Source: Russula earlei
Lineage: Eukaryota; Basidiomycota; Agaricomycetes; Russulales; Russulaceae
Length of the DNA stretch: 64,000 nucleotides
NCBI GenBank assembly: GCA_025769875.1
Contig: JAGFNK010000044.1
Location: 122,410 to 186,409 of the forward strand
Reading direction: 5' to 3'
The position numbers were made by a program, and so were the translations under genes. The notes below the pieces were generated by a model. The model had not been told where the DNA came from. It did not search any database and worked only from the letters and a program-made list of their open reading frames with translations. This document shows, piece after piece, positions 44,731 to 55,701 of the stretch (within the stretch, counting starts at the first letter, position 1; every line of letters starts with the position of its first letter).

Positions 44731-47700
44731 TAGGGTTTTTCCGGCCCGGCTTGGCCTGAAAGCCCCGGCTTTGGCTTGGCCTGAGGCGGCTTTGGCTTAC
44801 AAAAATCCCAGGCCGGGCCAAAGCCGTCAATTACGGCTTGGCTCCGGCTTGGCTTGGCCTGGGCCACGGCTTTTGTACGTAAATAAAATGTCAATTGTGC
44901 AGGTTGGCCACTGATGATAGTATGGGAAGATACTAAGCTACTCAGACCAATACATTGTCTCCTCATTGTCGTCAATCAGTAGCCCATCCCACGAGAACTC
45001 TTCAACATCTGAGTCTCCCGAGTCCCCTCTGGCTGCCGCATCATCCAGCTCTTGGTCGCTAGTTTCCTCAGCTTCTGATATTGATGATGGTGCAGGTTCT
45101 CGGAAAAGTAAATCATGACGGATCGCGCACTTGATACACTGCAGGGCCTCCACAATGTCACCCTTGAGACGATTGCATTGTTTTGATATTGTAATCCCAC
45201 CCTGCGAGAACGCGCGTTTGCTAGAAACGGATGACGACATAATCGCCAGATAGTCCCACGCGAGGGAGCCCCAAGCACGATGATAGCGCTGTGAGTTGTA
45301 CTGTGAAGTTATTTTAGTCACTTGTATGAGTATTCAATCCGGAATGCTTACGCCCCACCACTGGATTGCTGTCCAGCCTTCTGGAACTTGCTCGGGAACA
45401 TCCATGTATGCATGGTAATCACGGAGCCATGGCCGTTGAGGGTCATCTGGTACATCCAACCCTGTGTCTGCTGCTGTGTCTTCATCATCATCGCTAAGCT
45501 CTCGAAGCAAAGCGCGAAGTCCCTTGTCCTTTCTTGATGGTGCGGATGGCCTCATCATAGAATGACCACTCAATCGTAGCCACCACTCTTTGAACTAAGA
45601 GCAATTAGCACCTAGACGTAAAAGGGGACTTGAGCGTACCTCCTCCTCAACACATTTCAGGACATCGTCGTGGAGATCAGCGGACCATTGCTTCTTGAAA
45701 TATCCCATCTTCTCCTTTGGGTTGAGAACTAGAAATATGTCAGTGATGGATGACAGGGTGAGGGCCAAAAGTCGTACTCATGGACATGATGTACGCAGGA
45801 GACTCTGTAGTTTTCTCGTAGTACTCGTCAACCTTCTCACACGCAGCACGAATGGCAGGGGCAAACGGCTCGTATTTTGGACGGTCGGCACGACTGGACC
45901 ATGCTCTGTAAAGGGCTTCAAGCGCCGGAATGGCCAGACGAAGAGTTGGAACATTGTCAGATGAGAATGCCTGTTGAGCATTATCGGCATGCTAAGGACT
46001 GTCAGGCTTTGATTTGTAGATGAAAGAGTACACAGACGTACACTGAGCAATCCAAGAAAATGGTTGACCCGCAACCATTCTTCACTTGTGAGCTTGAGCT
46101 CACGTATCTTATCACACTTCGCAGAGTCTTGTTCCTCCCAACGAAGCTCATCGACGAAAACATCAACGCACTAAGGAAAACAAATGATGAATACAAATCT
46201 TCATTTGGAACTTGCTACGCACATTCTTCTTTCTTTCGGCACGATCAAGCATCAAGTACGTCGATGACCACCGCACCTTCATATCCAGTATAAGTTGAAC
46301 TGGATGGCCGTCATTTGCCTTAACCTGAATAGTTCTCCACATTTCTTTTCGCTTTGATGATGAGCGTTCCTGACCAGGGGTGAGCGATAATATTTTTGTC
46401 GGGTGAAGTAGCAATACGTGCCTTGACTACAATAGCCCTTACCAACCCCACCTCATCGCGGGATGTTGGTACATGTGCTTCCGGCTGCTTTGGGTCAAAA
46501 TGTGCTGACTTGCTATAGGTTGATATGAGGATTTGCGTTGCCAGATTGATAACATGCGCGAGACAACTGTTGTTTGTGAGTAACTGAAATCAGAAAGTTT
46601 GTGGATCAACGCACTTGATTTTTCTCTTCCTCCAATCATACTTGTTGCCTGTAGTAGTTTTCAGTCGCGCGGCAAATTCCTTCATCATGGTTAGGTTGTT
46701 GCTTGCATTGTCGCAAGTGACGTGGCCAATCTTCGTAGTGGAGGATAAGCCTGGTGGGACATCAATAAGGTTGCTTCGCTTACCTTGTCCTCAATTCCCA
46801 ATCGTCTGATGATCTTGAATAAAGCCTGGCCGAGCCGTTCACCATTATGCGCGTTGTTGACCCACGTGAAACCAATTAGGGCGCTCTTGAGTTCCCATTT
46901 TCCAGGTGTCAGCTCTTCAATCCAGTGTGCTGTGACAGCGAAATATCCATCTGCATTTCCTGCCTGCCACGCGTCACACGTTAAACTGACTTCGCCTTGA
47001 ACGGTCGGACCCTGGGAAATGATGAGAAAAGAAAGAAAAATGAAGGGAACACATACATTGAGTTGGGTTTTCAATGTCGTAAGGTGAACCTTGAACATGC
47101 GCATGATTTCCGCCCACGCTGCCTTGCGACCTGGAATCTCGACACCATTTGTTGCGTGAGAAGCAATGTCAATCAACTCCTTGAACTTGGGATGTTCAAG
47201 AGCGTAGATTGGCTGTGAAATTATGCAATGAAACAGGAGATTAAGTTGTAAGAACAGACTCCTCACCTGATCCGTAGCCACGAGCCACTCCACCGTTACT
47301 CGATGGAAGAGCTTGTCCGAGTAGGGGATGACCCACTCAGAGAGCTTCTCCTGACTAAGATCGCGATCCAAAGTACGTGTCACCTCCTCCGCAGCGGCCT
47401 TCTGCTTCTTGATGTCTCCAGGAAGTTTTGACGAGAAGCTGGCACCTTTTGCCCAGTTGCGATACTTGCCCTAAATGGGGGGAAGGATCAGATCAAAAAT
47501 TGAAAACCAAAAAAAATTAAGCACTGCATGGCATGCCTCCAAATGGCGTCGCAAAGTCGTGACTTCATCAACAATACTCTTATTGCCCCTGGACTTAATA
47601 TCAGTATACATGACAAAACATCAATGCACGAACTCACTGGCATATTTTGCACACATGATACCGTTTTGACTTCCCATTGACTTCTTTGACAACAGCCGTT

Positions 47701-49126
47701 TGAAAGAAATTATCCACATCTTGACGCTTATCTTCACGTGTGGATGAACTGTCGTTGACTGGCTGGATGTCCACATCCATGAGTAACCCATCCGCGTCGA
47801 TGGCCTGTGGATTTCCAAGGGTCACACTTTTCTTCTTACCTGAAAGAACATCAGAAAACTAGTCGATGAACATCATCATTCAGAAAAACTATACCCTTGT
47901 CACGTAGATCCCCCTCGGTATCCGTCATGTCAACGTCGTCAACTGTAGCTGATATCGCATGTATTCTCTTCGCCTGTGACGTGGTTGTTGTGGCATACTT
48001 CTTTTTGACTGAAAAGAATACAACAAATTGAGAAGGTATGCTCAGGACACGAAGATGAGTTAGATGACGTACATCGTGCTGGCTGATCGACAATTCCATC
48101 GTCACCATCACTGTTGTGGTCAGCAACAGAAGTGATGTTACGCTTGTTTGGTGGAGTCGGCACTGCACTAGCTGAGGAGGGCGCATTTGGGTCACCGGCC
48201 ACCGTTGAAGAAGTAGGCGGGTCGTTCTTGTCGGTTTGTCGGGAGTGGAAATCCAGGACAGCTTTGCGCTGGAAGGAAAGTTGAGGTGTCTCGCTGTTGG
48301 CAGCGTCCTTGAGCTTTGCTGTGGGGTTGAGTGTTCGTACTGGGCGAGGTACGTCCACTCGTCTAATAATCACTCAATATAGATAGCAAATGATGGATTA
48401 GATACGCACTGGAGGTGTTTAAGCTCTGCTATAAGACGTTCCAGTTTGAGCTCAACGAGATCCAGGGGAAAATTGGTCCAGTTGATCTTCAAAAGGTAAG
48501 ATACCACAAGACCCATTCCGAGTTTTCCCTGGCGAATATGGTGAAGGCGGCCACCAGGATCACGACAATCCTCCCCAAACAATGCATCAAACCGGCGGTT
48601 GAAGGTTTCATGCGGCGGAACATCACCTTCCTTTGTATTCATAACAAACCATATTTTATCATCTTTCGATCCTCTGGGTACAGCGTCCGACAAAGAGTTA
48701 GAGAGAGAGCTGATATCCTTGACAAGTTGTTTGACTGTGTTGGGAGTGGACATTTTGGACGAAGAAGGGGGAGGAGCGCAAGTTGACGACGCAAAGATGA
48801 GCATTGGGCACATTGACATATAGGCCACAATGACTTACATTGTACATGTACTTGAGCAAAAAGGAAGGTTGAGAGGGAAGCGCAGATACGACGATGAAAA
48901 ATGACAGGAAACGACGGTGTGTCCATGCAAAGTTGATAGATTAAAGTTCGATAATTACCCCCAAAAAAAGGTCAAAGCCGCGGCTTGACGGCCCGGCTTT
49001 GGCTTTTCAAATCATAGGCCGGGCCAAAGCCGTCACGAAGCCGTCACTTTGGCCCGGCTCGGCCCGGCCTATTTCGGCCTGGCTTGGCCCGGCTCACGGC
49101 CTGAAGCCGGGCCGGGCACAACCCTA
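44731..49126 (-). mobile_element. hAT DNA transposon, apparently complete
   Basis: 4,396 bp with inverted ends TAGGGTT...AACCCTA and an exact 8-bp target duplication GATGAGAT (44723-44730 and 49127-49134), the hAT hallmark. About 140 bp at each end are dense in GGCCCGGC, GGCTTGGC and GGCTTTGGC words in both orientations, typical subterminal transposase-binding repeats. An intron-rich transposase gene fills the minus strand. Confidence 0.95.
44938..48828 (-). CDS. hAT transposase (BED zinc finger, hAT catalytic domain, hATC dimerisation)
   Basis: A multi-exon gene with roughly ten introns of 45-65 nt (for example 48363-48409, phase-consistent). The N-terminal exons encode a low-complexity region. 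A BED finger follows, with HVCKICQ near 47630-47660 and LRRHLEACHA near 47530. The catalytic part has EWLVATDQPIYALEHPKF across a splice, VSLTCDAWQAGNADGYFAV with the first Asp, and HVTCDNASNN with the second. The C-terminal dimerisation domain is SLAWDYLAIMSSSVSSKRAF near 45180-45270. No clear stop or frameshift was found in the exons checked, so the element may be active. Start is either 48828 or an internal Met near 48756. Confidence 0.85.
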
Positions 49127-49179
49127 GATGAGATACACGACAGCCGAGGAGTGAGGCTGACAACGCGCCAACGGTCAAG

Positions 49180-49490
49180 GAAAATGATTGCACAAAACGT
49201 CACATATGGGCCTCATATCCATGTCAAACTCATACGAAGACCACAAGATATCCAGCTCACGAACAATCGTCAGGCCGAGGCACAGCACTCACCAGCCAAT
49301 AATCACGTTCTTGTGACGTTCCATTGGTTGTTTTTATGGATGGGCAGCGTAACTGGTGAGTTCAACCACGGGTATCGACCTGACGTTGGTGAGCTCGTTT
49401 GTGAACTCCACAATGCGCGATGCTGCGCCGTGTGGTCGGTCATCGTGACCATCCGAACACCAATGACGGCCGAAATAAGTATTGGACCAC
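49180..49490 (+). repeat. Unknown segment, inverted copy of 41402-41870
   Basis: See the copy at 41402-41870. Here it lies between the hAT right end and a truncated copia gene, which starts at about 49498. Similarity by eye is about 70-75%. Confidence 0.55.
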
Positions 49491-49497
49491 CACGGTC

Positions 49498-51383
49498 ACA
49501 ATATTGTTCAAGGCGTCTAGGCCCTCTGCACGCGCGGTGAATGCCTGGAGGTGTGCTAGAGCATCGGACTTGTACTTCAGTCCTCCGACGAACACTTTCC
49601 TAGACATATCATCTGTCCAAGTGATGAAGTATTCAAAACCCTGGCGAGTTTGAGTGGGCATCTTTCCGCAGATGTCCGAGAAGACGCGGCCAAGCACAAC
49701 GTCGGCGCGTGTGCTGGTCGTCTTCAAGATTACATCCCGGGTTTGCTTCCCTTTGAGGCAAGGGATACATTTCCCAGTGGTGAGTCCTTTGCCCACAATC
49801 TCCATTCCTTTCACCATGCCCTTTTTTAGCATTCGGTTTATCGTGTTAGGGTCTAAGTGACCGAGACGACAGTGCCAAAGGTCCAGTGAGGCCTTGGAGG
49901 AGGTAGTGCGAGCGGTGAGGGCGAACTCGTGTGGTTGTTCGCCTTCCGCGGGGAAACGGTCCAGCATGGCTATGCGCACGGACTCGGATTTGGGGGATTT
50001 AATGGACATGACATACAATGTGCCATGTAAGGACCCCTCGCAGACTAGTTGGTTTTGGTCATAAATACCACATGTTTGCCCTTCGAAACGGACTTGCGCT
50101 CCACGCCGTGCTAGGTGTGAAACTGAGAGCAGGTTTCCGTTTAAGTCCGGTATGTGCAGGACGTCTCGGAACAATGCCGTGGTCCACGCGCCGTTGGCAC
50201 GCATTTGGACTTTGACCTGGCCGACTCCAATTGCGGGGATGGAGCTGTTGTCCCCAAGAATGACTTGTATGGGGCGTGAAAGCACAGTGTATTGACTGAA
50301 CCATTCACGGTGTGAGGTCATGATGCGCGATGCCCCAGAGTCTATGATCCAGTCATTTGAGAAATTAGCTTCCCGGAGGTCCTGGGTCTTAAGCGCGAGG
50401 ACGGTGGTTGATTCATAGTCACCCCCTGATGCATGGTATAAACGGATAACGTTGTCATGAACAGGAGCGTTGGCAATCGCAGCGCTAGTGATTTGTGTTG
50501 GTTGGGACCTCAGTGTCCCAGGCGCACTATTGTTAACGGTCGCGATTTTTGCCTTTTCATTTGGCTTCCCATGGAGTTTCCAACATTCCGTTATTTCATG
50601 TCCTTTTAGTTTGCAATGTGTGCACTTTTTCTTGTCCTTGTCTTTTTTCTTTTCCTTTCCCTTTCCTTTATTCGACGCTTTGGCAAAGTACAGTGCGGTA
50701 GTATCGCCCGACTCGCGGATCGTGTCCCGCTCGTCGATAAGGATTTGACTCGATATGTATGTAGTGTTTAACTTGTCGAGAGGGGTAGAACAAAGGATCT
50801 TCTTAGAGGTGTGCATTGTCTTCGGGAGTGCTAAGATCATCATGAAGGCCAGGACTTTCGGATTTATTGGGAATCCGATTGTCGCAAGCGTTTGCGCGGT
50901 TAGTACTTTGTGCGCGAGTTGGGGAGCCATTGGTTCTGTGTCCGTTAATGGTTTTAGGAACAGGTCACCCAATAATTGGGCGGCCTGATGCTCGCCCGTT
51001 CCTTGGAAGCGTTCAGCGAGAATGTCCCAGCATTCTTTAGAGTTCACCGTTCCAAGTATTATGGTGAGGGCGTGCCCTCGGACTGTCATGAAGATTTGGG
51101 CGCGGGCGTCGCGATCCCTGGATGTCCAATCTGCGGCACCGACGGGGTCTACATTTTCGTCTGGTTTGTTTTCAGTTCCTTTTACTATATCCAACAGTCC
51201 CGTAGCTAGGAAGATAGCTTCCATAACTCCTTTCCATTGAGCATACTCGACTTCGCCATCTTCAAGGGTAGGCGCATCGGGTCGTTGAATTCTGCCCCTT
51301 CCGTTTCTTCCCGCGGCTCCTGCTGTGGGGGCACTTGTGCCTTTTATGGTTGAAGGCTGTGCGACTGACGGTGAGGTACTCAT
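49498..51383 (-). pseudogene. Ty1/copia gag-protease-integrase, 3'-truncated
   Basis: About 630 residues open from the ATG at 51383. A copia gag domain (ECWDILAERFQGTGEHQAAQ) is followed by the zinc knuckle CTHCKLKGHEITEC (near 50600), the protease WIIDSGASRIMTS (near 50330), and a pre-integrase region with LWHCRLGHLDPNTI and CIPCLKGKQ (near 49760-49880). The integrase core begins with FSDICGKMPTQT, then breaks off after GLDALNN near 49500, where unrelated DNA follows. The rest of integrase, reverse transcriptase and RNase H is missing. It belongs to a copia lineage different from the element at 27449. The intact upstream frame implies a recent truncation. Confidence 0.88.
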
Positions 51384-51640
51384 TCTGCTTTGTTATGGGA
51401 AAAGATAGCTTTATTTGGGATGTTGATGTAATTAGTAGCTGTCAGGTCTCATAATCTGTTGAAGCTAAAGGAAGCTTTGCTCAGTCTTGTGTGTGAAAGA
51501 CTATATTAGTTAGTGATCTAACCTAAAGGAAGCTTTGCTATGTACAGTATTAGTTCTAGAAAAGAAGTAAGAGAGTGTGGTACTGACCTCAGTCTTGTGT
51601 GTGAAAGACTGAGGGAAAAAACGAACGACAACTAATTCGA
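51384..51640 (-). repeat. Leader or LTR remnant of the truncated copia, with direct repeats
   Basis: Two short sequences each occur twice: CTAAAGGAAGCTTTGCT (near 51464 and 51524) and CAGTCTTGTGTGTGAAAGACT (near 51480 and 51591). The stretch lies just upstream of the gag start, where the end of the 5' LTR and the leader are expected. No LTR boundary could be proved. Confidence 0.4.
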
Positions 51641-52309
51641 ATATTTACACGTACGGTCCGGCTTTGTCCGTACACACGCCACCGGGTGGCTGCACGTCCA
51701 ACACTTTCTGGCGAAGGAATCAACGGCCCTACAGATCTTTCCGCACCATATCCGCGTCGAGTGCATCATCGGGACAATTGAAGACGTCCATGGAGAGTGA
51801 CCGAAGCCGTCATATTGGAGGGAAGCAGGGGGGATCGAATCAGATAGGGGGACGGTCGTCCAAGATCTGTTGCCTCTGTATTGATGGAACACGGATGGCG
51901 CAGTCTTAGCGAGTTTGAGATCCTGGACAGAATCCAGGGCGTCAACACTACAGAATGAGATCCTTTGCCAAGGACAGTTTCTGACCAGATGAGTATTTAG
52001 AACAACGGGATAGTACAGTTCATTACGACGCACCATCATCAAGCGAAGAAGAAGTGGGGAGAGTTCGATGGCGCCAATGATGGGCACCAGTTCTTCAGTT
52101 ACTTTGTCTGCGGACACATTTCCGTCGTCGCATTTCCACGCCTCGAGCATGGCGAAGTCGTTAAAGGCAAGGGTGTTCGATCTCTTATCCTTGATCTTCT
52201 CACATAGATATTCAACTGGTGCGCTGCTCAAGATGGGAACAGAGGCGACATCTCCAACGGGTTTTTCTTAGCATCGAAGACAAACCAAACTCTCGAGTTT
52301 CGAGGGCAT
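51632..52309 (-). pseudogene. Crinkler-like (CRN N-terminal ubiquitin-like) fragment
   Basis: The reading frame of about 199 residues resembles the ubiquitin-like N-terminal domain of Crinkler-type proteins: WFVFDAKKNP, then PVEYLCEKIKDKRSNTLAFN and AMLEAWKCDDGNVSADKV, the equivalent of the LWKV segment. These proteins occur in oomycetes and in many basidiomycetes. The start near 52309 and the domain lie in different frames (shift near 52255), and the C-terminal half matches nothing I recognise. A pogo transposon begins 12 bp upstream of the start. Assignment is tentative. Confidence 0.4.
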
Positions 52310-52321
52310 GATATTATATTA

Positions 52322-55300
52322 CCCTGTACATTCGTCACCCCCGGTCATTCGTCAGGTACTCTCAGGTCACATCAGTCACAGTGCCGTTTTCAAAGTCCGA
52401 TTCGTCCCTGTGAATCCGTGAAGACGGTTGAGGCAGCGGGCAAAGTCTTTTAGGCTACATACTGTGTTTTATGTATGTATAGACCTTAAATATCACACTC
52501 ACAACCATTAAGTGAAGAATCTAAGCCAGTACTAAGGAGTGTGTGGATTGTACAGTGGGTATCCATAGGGAAAATATGGATGCGGGACTGCGAAGTGGTT
52601 CGGCATGCTTGGGGATGGCAGCTCGTGAGCGGAGAATGTTGTGTGAGCAGTGTTGGTGTGTGTTGGATGGCTCGGGGCAGAACTTGTCGCCTGGCCGTGT
52701 CGAGAGGGTCCGGGGAAAAGGCCAACGAAGCGTGGATTTTCCTTCAGTTCTGGATGGTCACGAAGGTGTTCTTTGATGCGAATGACGAGATCCTTCATAT
52801 TCCCCTCCGTTGAGATTTGGAGTGCTCCAGCAAGTGCAAGGAGATCGTCCTTTTTGTACCATGACATGGGTACATCGAACGTACGGGATTGCACGTCGTC
52901 GACAATCCTGGCATTTCGTGCAGCCGCATCAGCAATCCTTCAAGCATCTCACTCAGCCTCAGCCCTCTCCTGTGCTTTCCATTCGACCTCCTCAGTCTCG
53001 AATTGCGCCCTAAGCTCTGGCGCGGTAATGAAACGAGCCTTGATCTTTGTTGAACCATGAGATCGCTTTTTGGAGAGGTTAACGATCTTTGTTTGTGCTT
53101 CTCCCAACTGATGCCGGGCAAGTGTGCAGTGTGCGTTCAAAGCAGCAATTTCAGAGTCTTTCATCTGAATCATTTGCTTCAGTACAAAGGTTTGTGATCG
53201 AAAGCCACGAAGCTCCTCAAGAAGCTCGTCTCGGCCCTTTGTCTTGTCCTGCGCAAGTGTGGCCTGGGTGCACGGACTGTCAAGGATGGTACGGGCTTGT
53301 TTGGAAGATGAATGGGTTGTCAATGAAGAGGTGTCCAGTGGGGAACAGCGTGTGACGGGGCTAGTGTTAGCTGCTGGTGTCGAACATGAGGGGGACAATG
53401 GGGAGTGGGAGGGATGAGGGGAGCATTGGTCGGCGTTCATACCAGCCATGTGGATGTCATTGTCACTGTCACCCTGATGTGTGCTGTCAGTACCGATGCT
53501 CGCACCGGTCAAGTCCAAGTTCTGCCACCAATTAAATTCCAGATCCTCTTCCCACTTGTGATTATTGGCCTCCATTTCTTCCTCCTCCCATTCGTCATCC
53601 ACTGCCATCTCCGTGTCGTCATCGTCGGGGCAATAGTCTGAGTCTGAGTTGGAAGAGAACTCGATTGGGTCCGAAGAGGGTACATCTGTGGGATAGGAGG
53701 CTGGGACATTTGCTTGGGTCGAGTATGCATTGCTGGGGGCAAAGTCCTCCTCGGTGAAGATGTCTGGATTCAAGGGATGGAGGCCAGCGTTCTTGAACGC
53801 GCTTCGGATCAGTTCCGGCTTCATGACTTTATTGTGTACCTTCATGTACTCATCAATAACATTGTACCGGTCGATTCTTTCATTGAGACCAAGAAGCTCA
53901 TCGCAATTCTTCGCCCAAGCGGTCTGTACATGATTGAAGATGCCAACATCAAGCGGCTGGAGTTTATGGGTGGTCTTTGAAGGCAGTGCAATAAGGATGA
54001 TCTTGCATTGGTCATAAAACTGGTAGACGGCCGACTTGATACCAGGTGTTTCATGGGAATCATGTCCATCAAGGAACAAGACAATTGGCTTTGTGTGATC
54101 AACACGTTTCGAGAGCGCAAATGGAATAAAGCACTTGGACATCCAGTGCTCACCGATCTCGCGATCTGTCCAACCACTGCTTGAGCGAGCAACACTGCAG
54201 GGCTTTGTAAGTCATTCTCTTCTCTAATTGAATATTTATGGATGGGAACAAACCCGCTTATCTCGCCTGGTACCTGTTGGATGTCGGGCATTGGGCCTTC
54301 TGAGAGTACAAAATATGGTGGAGCAGCCCTACCAGCTGCATTCACCACTTCGATAACAGTCACTAGCTCAAGGTTATCACTATGTTTACGGTATCGATAC
54401 CTCCACTTCCTGAGGTAGTAATACAGTTGCCTTCCAGCCTTGCAACCCCCACCCATCTGGACCCCCTTCTCGTCTGTATTCCAGAGGTGCTCGGGTGGGA
54501 TGAAGCCATAGGTCTTGATCAGCTCGACAATTAAACTGGTGAGATGCAAGACATTCGATTTGTTGAAGTTTTTACCCTGTGCAGGGTCAAGACCGGTAGC
54601 CTTCACGGCGATGAGAATGTCAGCATGACGCTGTTTGAAGCACTCATGCCAATGTCGACCAGGGTGTTTTCCTGAAAGATCCCTTGCACGCGCACAAAGA
54701 CCACCAGCATGGAAAGGCTCGCCAGATATCACGGAATGATCAATCCATTCTAGCAACACCTTTTCCTGTTCAGTGTCCACCAGTTGGCGGTCAGCTGCAG
54801 CTGTTTTTCGGCTTTGATGACGGTTACGAAACCTGTCTCCCAACGTAGTTCGCCTAACCTAAAGAACAAAGATAATGGATATGCATCATAAAATGGTACA
54901 TGCAGCGTCACAAACACCATGAGCTCTGGCAGCAGCTGCTAGAGTCTTGTAGGTTCCATTATTTAGGCTGCAAAGGGCCTTTTGCACGCGTTGTTCATAA
55001 CGTGGATCCTGAGAGCAATGAGAGGATTTTTCTAGACGTTCCATCGATAACATCGGCGCGTCAAGGAGTGACCTGCGTGTAAATACTGACAATGGACGAC
55101 TGACGAAAATGTGTACGGCTTCAAGCTCCACTTGGCAGGAACTGGCAGGCATGACATCACACACAAAAATCCCCCCTCGGAAGGGACTCCTTCAATAATC
55201 AATATCTCATTGTGAAAATGGCTGGACACCTTTAGATATCATATAATAGATGGTGTGCACAGTACCAGGTCACTGGAAGGCCTCTGAAGTGAGATATTTC

Positions 55301-55338
55301 AAAAGTGACGAATGACCGGGGGTGACGAATGTACAGGG
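52322..55338 (-). mobile_element. pogo-type (Tc1/mariner superfamily) DNA transposon
   Basis: 3,017 bp with near-perfect inverted ends of about 34 bp (CCCTGTACATTCGTCACCCC at both ends). It is flanked by TA (52320-52321 and 55339-55340), the target of Tc1/mariner elements. One transposase gene fills the minus strand. Confidence 0.93.
52532..55053 (-). CDS. pogo-like transposase (HTH, CENPB/Tc5, DDE) with C-terminal SAP domain
   Basis: The exons join in phase across two introns (54859-54915 and 54195-54253). An N-terminal psq-type helix-turn-helix (YKTLAAAARAHG) is followed by a Tc5/CENPB-type DNA-binding domain (EWIDHSVISGEPFHAGGLCA). The DDE domain has Asp in LWNTDEKGVQMGGG, Asp in VLFLDGHDSHETPG and Asp in KLQPLDVGIFNH, so the DDD triad is complete. 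The frame meets two TGA codons near 52940-52950 and then continues open with a SAP-like motif (KKDDLLALAGALQI ... IRIKEHLRDHPEL) to 52532. SAP domains bind DNA. Either the protein ends at 52949, or two recent stops cut off a SAP tail. Confidence 0.85.
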
Positions 55339-55701
55339 TAATATAGTAGTGGTTGCAGGGCAATCAATCAACGCAAAGATTAAATGCCCGCCTGACGTCA
55401 TTTCCCCTTTATGTGACCCATGACAACGTCAAAGTACTGTGATTTAGGTTACCATCAGGACTCTTCTCATTACAACGTACTATGTAGCAACACGATAAAA
55501 AGTTTTATTAGCATTGAAAGGCAGACTTTTCCAACTGAATGTCCCGCTGCCGTGATGTAGGAACGTCCACTCTGCTCTTCTTCCCTGCAAGTAGTAATGA
55601 GTGATGAACAAGACAGCGCGTACGATACAACGTTCAGAAAGAAAAAAAAAAAAAAAAAGAAACCGAATCGAAGCAAGGACAGGGGGGTCCCTCTTGGTTT
55701 T
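55339..55701. other. Intergenic region with 17-nt poly(A)
   Basis: No gene seen. An uninterrupted run of 17 A lies at 55642-55658. The region holds the probable 3' UTR of the minus-strand gene that ends at 55702. Confidence 0.4.
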
